In this document: positions 31,670 to 35,128 of the stretch, in pieces | Position numbering within the stretch: position 1 is the stretch's first letter | Layout: each line of letters begins with the position of its first letter | NCBI GenBank assembly: GCA_017460395.1 | Contig: JAFUBA010000100.1 | Location: 1 to 35,128, forward strand | DNA length: 35,128 nucleotides | Reading direction: 5' to 3' | From: Clostridia bacterium | GTDB lineage: Bacteria > Bacillota > Clostridia > Christensenellales > Aristaeellaceae | Made by a program: the position numbers and the translations under genes | Notes under the pieces: model-generated | The model's input: the letters and a program-made list of their open reading frames with translations, nothing else | Databases searched by the model: none | Told to the model about the DNA's origin: nothing

Positions 31670-34063
31670 TTACGCAGCATCCTTCTCGTCCCGCATCAGG
31701 GGCAGACGGCGGATCACAAACATGACCAGCACACCCAGCGCAATCAGGGAAAAGACAAAGAGGAGCTGCATGAAGGTCAGGGGCTCGAGGAAGAAGAGGG
31801 GCCTGAGAAAAATGCAGGCAAGAATAAAGCAGGCGGCCATGCCGGCACAGACCATGGCACGGAAGCGGTTCAGCGGGAGACAGGACCAGATGAGATTGAC
31901 AAGGCAGAGCCCGCCGGTACACAGGGTCGCGCAGGTGGCACACAGCGCATGCGACCATCCCGTGCGCTCCAGGAACATGCATACGAGGCAGGCAAGGGTG
32001 ACAGCCGCGGCGCCGGGCAGCGCGGAGGACAGGATCTTTCTCAGAAAACGTCCCCTGATGCGCTCGTGGTTTGGCTCAAGGGCCAGAAAGAACGAGGGAA
32101 GTCCCACGGTGAAGGTGGAAATCAGGGTGAGCTGAATTGGCTGGAAGGGGTAGGACAGGGGAAGAACCAGAAGAAGAAGGCTCAGAAAGAGGGAATACAG
32201 CGTCTTCACCAGGAAGAGGGAGGCGGCGCGAGTGATGTTGTTGACCACGCGCCGGCCCTCTGACACCACGTCCGGGAGCACACTGAAGTCCCCCTGTGTG
32301 AGCGTCAGCTGGGCGACGTGGCTGGCTGCATCCGAGGCGCTCTGAATGCAGATGGAGCAGTCGGCAACCTTGAGTGCGGGAATGTCGTTCACGCCATCGC
32401 CGGTCATGCACACCTGGTGGCCCTCCTCCTGAAGAAGGCCCACCAGCGTGCGCTTCTGCTCGGGGCTGGTGCGGCCAAAGACCACGGCCGTGCGGGATGC
32501 CTCAAGAAGCTGCTTTTGTGTGTCCAGGCGGGATGCATCCACGACCCTGTCTGCATCCGGGAGACCGGCCAGGGCTGCGATTCTTCCCACCGACACCGGA
32601 TCGTCCCCCGAAATGATGCGAAGATCCACACCCTCCCGTCTGAAATAGCGAAGGGTCTCCGGGGCGCTCTGCCTCAGCTCGTCCCGGATGCAGATGATGC
32701 CAAGCACGCGGTGGATCTGTGGGAGCGGATCCGATGTGCTTTCCGGCAAAATGTCCTTCGAATGAGCGAGTACCAGAACGCGAAGTCCGAGGGCGGTCTT
32801 TTGCTCCGTGATCTCCCGGATCTCCTGGAGCTGCTCCTCCTTCAGGACGAAGGAGGGAGCACCGAAAAACATGGTGCCGTCTGAAAAGGAGGCGGCGGAG
32901 AGCTTGCGTGAAGAGGAAAAGGGCAGCGAGCGGACGGGGGATGTCCCCGAGACTTCAGGCAGGGCAGAGCGGAGCGCCTGCATGGTGGGGCTCAGATCCT
33001 CCGGGAAGGCGGAGAGCAGAAGGGCAGCTTTTTCAGTGAATGCTTCCATGGGGATGCCGAGCGGGATCATTTCCTCCAGATGCATTTTCCCGGTGGTGAG
33101 GGTGCCGGTCTTGTCCAGGCAGATCATGTCCGTGCGGCTCAGCGTCTCAATGCCAAAGAGCTCCTGCACGAGGACCCCTTTTTTCCCAAGGCGGATGACA
33201 CCGACCATCAGAGCGATGCTGGTGAGGAGGATCAGGCCCTCCGGGATCATGCCGATCATGGAGGCGACGGCCTGGGGAACGGCACGCTCCAGGGGGACAT
33301 GCCTGTAGAGCACCTGCTTTAAAAACAGCAGAATACCGGTGGGCAGGAGGATCAGTGTCAGGATCCGCACCAGGCGCCTCAGATCGCTCATGAGCTCGGA
33401 TTTTGGCTGGTGAATCTTCCGCGCCTCCTGCGTGAGGCGGGACAGATAGCTGTTACGGCCGACCCGGACCAGTTGCACGGTCACGGAGCCTTCGCACAGA
33501 TAGGAGCCGGAGAGCATTTCGTCGCCGGGCTTTTTCTCGATGGGATCGCTCTCGCCGGTCAGAAGCGACTCGTCCGCCGTGCACATACCCTCCCGGACAA
33601 GGGCGTCCGCCGGTACCTGGTCCCCTCGCCGCAGGATGACCAGATCACCCTCCACGAGCATTTCCGGGGAGATGGACTGCACCTTCCCAGATCTCAGGAC
33701 GGACAGGGGGGAGATGGTGGAGAGGCGGAGCTTCTGGATGGTCCTTCGTGCCCGCAGTTCCTGGACCGTACCGATGAGCGTATTGGAGACGACCACACCG
33801 AGAAACAGCATGTTCCTCCAGGAACCGACAAGGGCAAGGCAGACGGCCAGGGCAATATTGAGGGCGTTAAAGAGCGTGAAGAGATTGGAGGCGAGGATCC
33901 GCAGAGGACTTTTTCCGCCATCCTTCGGAGACTCGTTGGTGAGGCCCGAGCGGATGCGTTTCTGGACGTCCTCCTCGCTCAGGCCGCTCATGGGCGTTTC
34001 CTGAAAGGGACGGTCCTCGTGCTTGCGATGGATATGTGGAAGATGCACATGCTTTTTCTGCAT
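31670..34063 (-). CDS. Cation-transporting P-type ATPase (CtpE-like)
   Basis: The 797-residue ATP-driven cation pump starts at the ATG at 34063; a TTG seven codons earlier is less likely. It has the full P-type set: actuator loop TGES (169-172), M4 IPEGLILLTSIALM, phosphorylation site DKTGTLTTGK with Asp317, and hinge TGDGVNDIPAL (554-564), with about ten membrane helices. The stretch from IPEGL to LVQELFGIETLSRTD resembles mycobacterial CtpE, a calcium pump, more than copper or zinc pumps. There is no CPC motif and no heavy-metal domain. The N-terminal tail has five histidines within residues 5-15 (KKHVHLPHIHRKH), possibly metal-binding. It is a single gene with its own promoter and terminator. 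The ion is inferred only by resemblance. Confidence 0.9.
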   Translation of the reverse strand: MQKKHVHLPHIHRKHEDRPFQETPMSGLSEEDVQKRIRSGLTNESPKDGGKSPLRILASNLFTLFNALNIALAVCLALVGSWRNMLFLGVVVSNTLIGTVQELRARRTIQKLRLSTISPLSVLRSGKVQSISPEMLVEGDLVILRRGDQVPADALVREGMCTADESLLTGESDPIEKKPGDEMLSGSYLCEGSVTVQLVRVGRNSYLSRLTQEARKIHQPKSELMSDLRRLVRILTLILLPTGILLFLKQVLYRHVPLERAVPQAVASMIGMIPEGLILLTSIALMVGVIRLGKKGVLVQELFGIETLSRTDMICLDKTGTLTTGKMHLEEMIPLGIPMEAFTEKAALLLSAFPEDLSPTMQALRSALPEVSGTSPVRSLPFSSSRKLSAASFSDGTMFFGAPSFVLKEEQLQEIREITEQKTALGLRVLVLAHSKDILPESTSDPLPQIHRVLGIICIRDELRQSAPETLRYFRREGVDLRIISGDDPVSVGRIAALAGLPDADRVVDASRLDTQKQLLEASRTAVVFGRTSPEQKRTLVGLLQEEGHQVCMTGDGVNDIPALKVADCSICIQSASDAASHVAQLTLTQGDFSVLPDVVSEGRRVVNNITRAASLFLVKTLYSLFLSLLLLVLPLSYPFQPIQLTLISTFTVGLPSFFLALEPNHERIRGRFLRKILSSALPGAAAVTLACLVCMFLERTGWSHALCATCATLCTGGLCLVNLIWSCLPLNRFRAMVCAGMAACFILACIFLRPLFFLEPLTFMQLLFVFSLIALGVLVMFVIRRLPLMRDEKDAA

Positions 34064-34115
34064 GGGAAGAGACCTTTCCGTCAAAAATCACCGGGACGCA
34101 CCCGGGCACAGAGGG

Positions 34116-34124
34116 AGTATAGCA
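34116..34124 (-). promoter_or_regulatory. Predicted extended -10 promoter of the P-type ATPase gene
   Basis: TGCTATACT on the minus strand (hexamer 34116-34121 with the TGn extension) lies 53 bases before the ATG at 34063. The -35 is weak. Confidence 0.5.
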
Positions 34125-34140
34125 CGCAGAGGGGGAGAAA

Positions 34141-34263
34141 TCATGACGGAAACACCTTAGAATTCGATGAGGAACACCGCGCGCGATACACATGCACCAG
34201 CAAACCCAGAAGCAACAGGACGAGTGGTATGCTCCCTGCATCGCCTTCCTGTGTCAAAGGCAG
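34141..34263 (-). pseudogene. Possible remnant of a sortase-anchored protein C terminus
   Basis: A 40-codon stretch ending at the TGA at 34141 reads LPLTQEGDAGSIPLVLLLLG and continues into a hydrophobic, then basic tail (VHVYRARC). This is the layout of a sortase cell-wall sorting signal, with LPLTQ where LPxTG is expected. Upstream the frame runs antisense to the plus-strand exported protein gene and looks like a shadow, so no protein body is present. It could be a decayed gene end or chance. Confidence 0.25.
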
Positions 34264-34300
34264 GTGCGGGAGGCAGAAAGACAACACGGAGGGATACAAA

Positions 34301-34759
34301 ATGATGCGCAAAGTCATAAGCATGTTTCTGGTGATGGCGCTGCTGATCGCGGCCGTACCGGCCCCGGCAGAGGGCTTCGGGTCCCTGTTCGGGATCCTGT
34401 CCGGGATCCTGGGCGAGGAGCAGGAGACAGAGGGGGATCTCCCGGAGATCACTTTCACGGGTAAAAGGGTGAAGGTGGTGCTGGACAGTGGCAGAACGCT
34501 CAAGGTGCACGAGGATTTCAAGGCTGCCATGGATGCCTATGAGGCGTTCTTTGACGAGTATGTCGCCTTTATGTCCTCTGCGGGCTCCCTGACGGACGTG
34601 CTCCGCTACACGGAGATGACGCTTCGGTATGCGGAGGCCATGGAGAAACTGGACAAACTGGATGAGAGCGACATGGACACGGATGACAGCCTGTATTTCA
34701 CCTGGGTGATGCTCAAAATCGAGGAAAAACTGCTGAAAACGCTGGGAAGCATCTATTGA
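34301..34759 (+). CDS. Small exported protein, DUF6591-like
   Basis: The product is 152 residues from the ATG at 34301, which has GGAGGG 7 bases upstream; the open frame extends much further upstream, but only as antisense to the ATPase gene. Residues 1-23 are a signal peptide (VISMFLVMALLIAAVPAPA-EG) without a lipobox cysteine. The mature part has FKAAMDAYEAFFDEYVAFM (about 77-95), a helical pattern I associate with clostridial DUF6591 proteins, followed by two more charged helices (TLRYAEAMEKLDKLDESD, WVMLKIEEKLLKTLG). It is predicted to be all-helical outside the membrane. The function is unknown. A strong terminator follows; no convincing promoter was found. Confidence 0.75.
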   Translation: MMRKVISMFLVMALLIAAVPAPAEGFGSLFGILSGILGEEQETEGDLPEITFTGKRVKVVLDSGRTLKVHEDFKAAMDAYEAFFDEYVAFMSSAGSLTDVLRYTEMTLRYAEAMEKLDKLDESDMDTDDSLYFTWVMLKIEEKLLKTLGSIY

Positions 34760-34776
34760 TACACGGAGAAGGCGCA

Positions 34777-34818
34777 CGGAGGGACAGGACAGCCTGTCCC
34801 TCTGTTTTTGAGTTTTTA
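34777..34818 (+). terminator. Intrinsic terminator of the DUF6591-like gene
   Basis: A 12-bp stem (34777-34788 with 34793-34804, one G-U pair, GAGGGACAGG core) is followed by TTTTT and a second T run. It lies 17 bases after the stop and separates the gene from the convergent one at the right edge. Confidence 0.92.
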
Positions 34819-34846
34819 CGACCTGGTGTTCTGGAAATGACGGGAT

Positions 34847-35128
34847 TTACAGGTTTGCGGTGCCGCTGTCATGCAGAGATGAGGGAACTGCACCTGCAAG
34901 ATGTCCCAGCATCTGGAGCCATGGCCTGTATTTCTGCTCATCCACTGCCCTGCAGTAGCAGAAATAGGACTGCACCGCGCACGCATCGGAGAAGGGAATA
35001 TACACGCGCGGGCCGGAAGGCGTGGATGTGCGCATGCCAATGTCGGTGGAAAAGGCAGCAATGTCGGAGGATTCAATGATATCCATGAGCGACTCCACAT
35101 CGCTCTGCACAAGAAAGCGGCTGCGAGG
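34847..35128 (-). CDS. C-terminal end of a possible LysR-type regulator (cut by window edge)
   Basis: The frame is open from the right edge to a TAA at 34847, giving 93 C-terminal residues. The pattern VESLMDIIESSDIAAFSTDI, then VYIPFSDACAVQSYFCYCR and YRPWLQMLGHLAG fits the last beta-alpha units of a LysR effector-binding domain: the sensing of a position, a V-IP-like strand, a YxxYCR-like strand and a final helix. The DNA-binding half is outside the window, so this is a guess from pattern only. Codon use resembles the neighbours. Confidence 0.5.
   Translation of the reverse strand, partial: PRSRFLVQSDVESLMDIIESSDIAAFSTDIGMRTSTPSGPRVYIPFSDACAVQSYFCYCRAVDEQKYRPWLQMLGHLAGAVPSSLHDSGTANL

Noticed and set aside
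33410-34300. Long plus-strand open frame joined to the start of the small exported protein
   Set aside because: It is the antisense shadow of the P-type ATPase; the ribosome site and signal peptide place the true start at 34301.
1-35128. tRNA, rRNA, CRISPR arrays, insertion sequences, attachment sites
   Set aside because: None could be recognised on either strand by reading; no transposase, integrase or regularly spaced repeats were seen.

Overview
The window is a GC-rich bacterial chromosome segment with no phage, insertion sequence, CRISPR array or RNA gene that I can recognise. The gene set points to Bacillota, most likely a GC-rich Clostridia lineage of the gut type. The markers are a Bacillus-type PurR, a divIVA/ylmH/yggT/sepF/yggS division cluster, RecD2, paired WYL regulators, a DUF4364 protein, an MscL with a zinc-ribbon tail, good Shine-Dalgarno sites before most genes, and many intrinsic terminators. 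Three genes are on the plus strand (mscL, a glycerophosphodiesterase and a small exported protein). All others are on the minus strand, as expected for one replichore arm.

Left part (1-7 kb): a truncated glycoside hydrolase family 2 gene runs off the left edge behind a promoter and a structured leader. It is followed by divergent mscL, a membrane-anchored glycerophosphodiester phosphodiesterase, an unknown 189-residue protein converging on it, a two-gene WYL regulator operon with a near-consensus promoter, and a secreted low-complexity protein carrying an SGATVT motif like the covalent FMN attachment site of FMN-binding domains.

Middle-left (7-18 kb): purR-pth-vanW-mfd reads as one operon driven by a TATAAT promoter with a PurBox-like site upstream. 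DUF4364, an HPr-like protein without the active-site histidine, an aldo/keto reductase and an XPD/DinG-type Fe-S helicase with an N-terminal nuclease-like domain follow upstream.

Middle-right (18-29 kb): a run of ten closely spaced minus-strand genes extends from a consensus promoter before recD2 to a strong terminator after divIVA: recD2, an exported PIG-L deacetylase, a GNAT acetyltransferase, lysC, an HlyD-like protein, yggS, sepF, yggT, ylmH and divIVA. It links DNA repair, aspartate-family amino acid synthesis and septum or pole placement.

Right part (29-35 kb): aroB, fumC and a CtpE-like P-type ATPase each have their own promoter, and aroB and the ATPase each have a terminator. Then come a small exported protein on the plus strand and the 3' end of a possible LysR-type regulator at the right edge.

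Most of this is housekeeping DNA. The points most worth a second look are the flavinylation-like motif in a disordered exported protein, the PurBox with an overlapping 27-codon ORF upstream of purR, the leader of the family 2 hydrolase, and a sortase-signal-like reading frame near 34.2 kb. All assignments come from reading the sequence; no database search was run.
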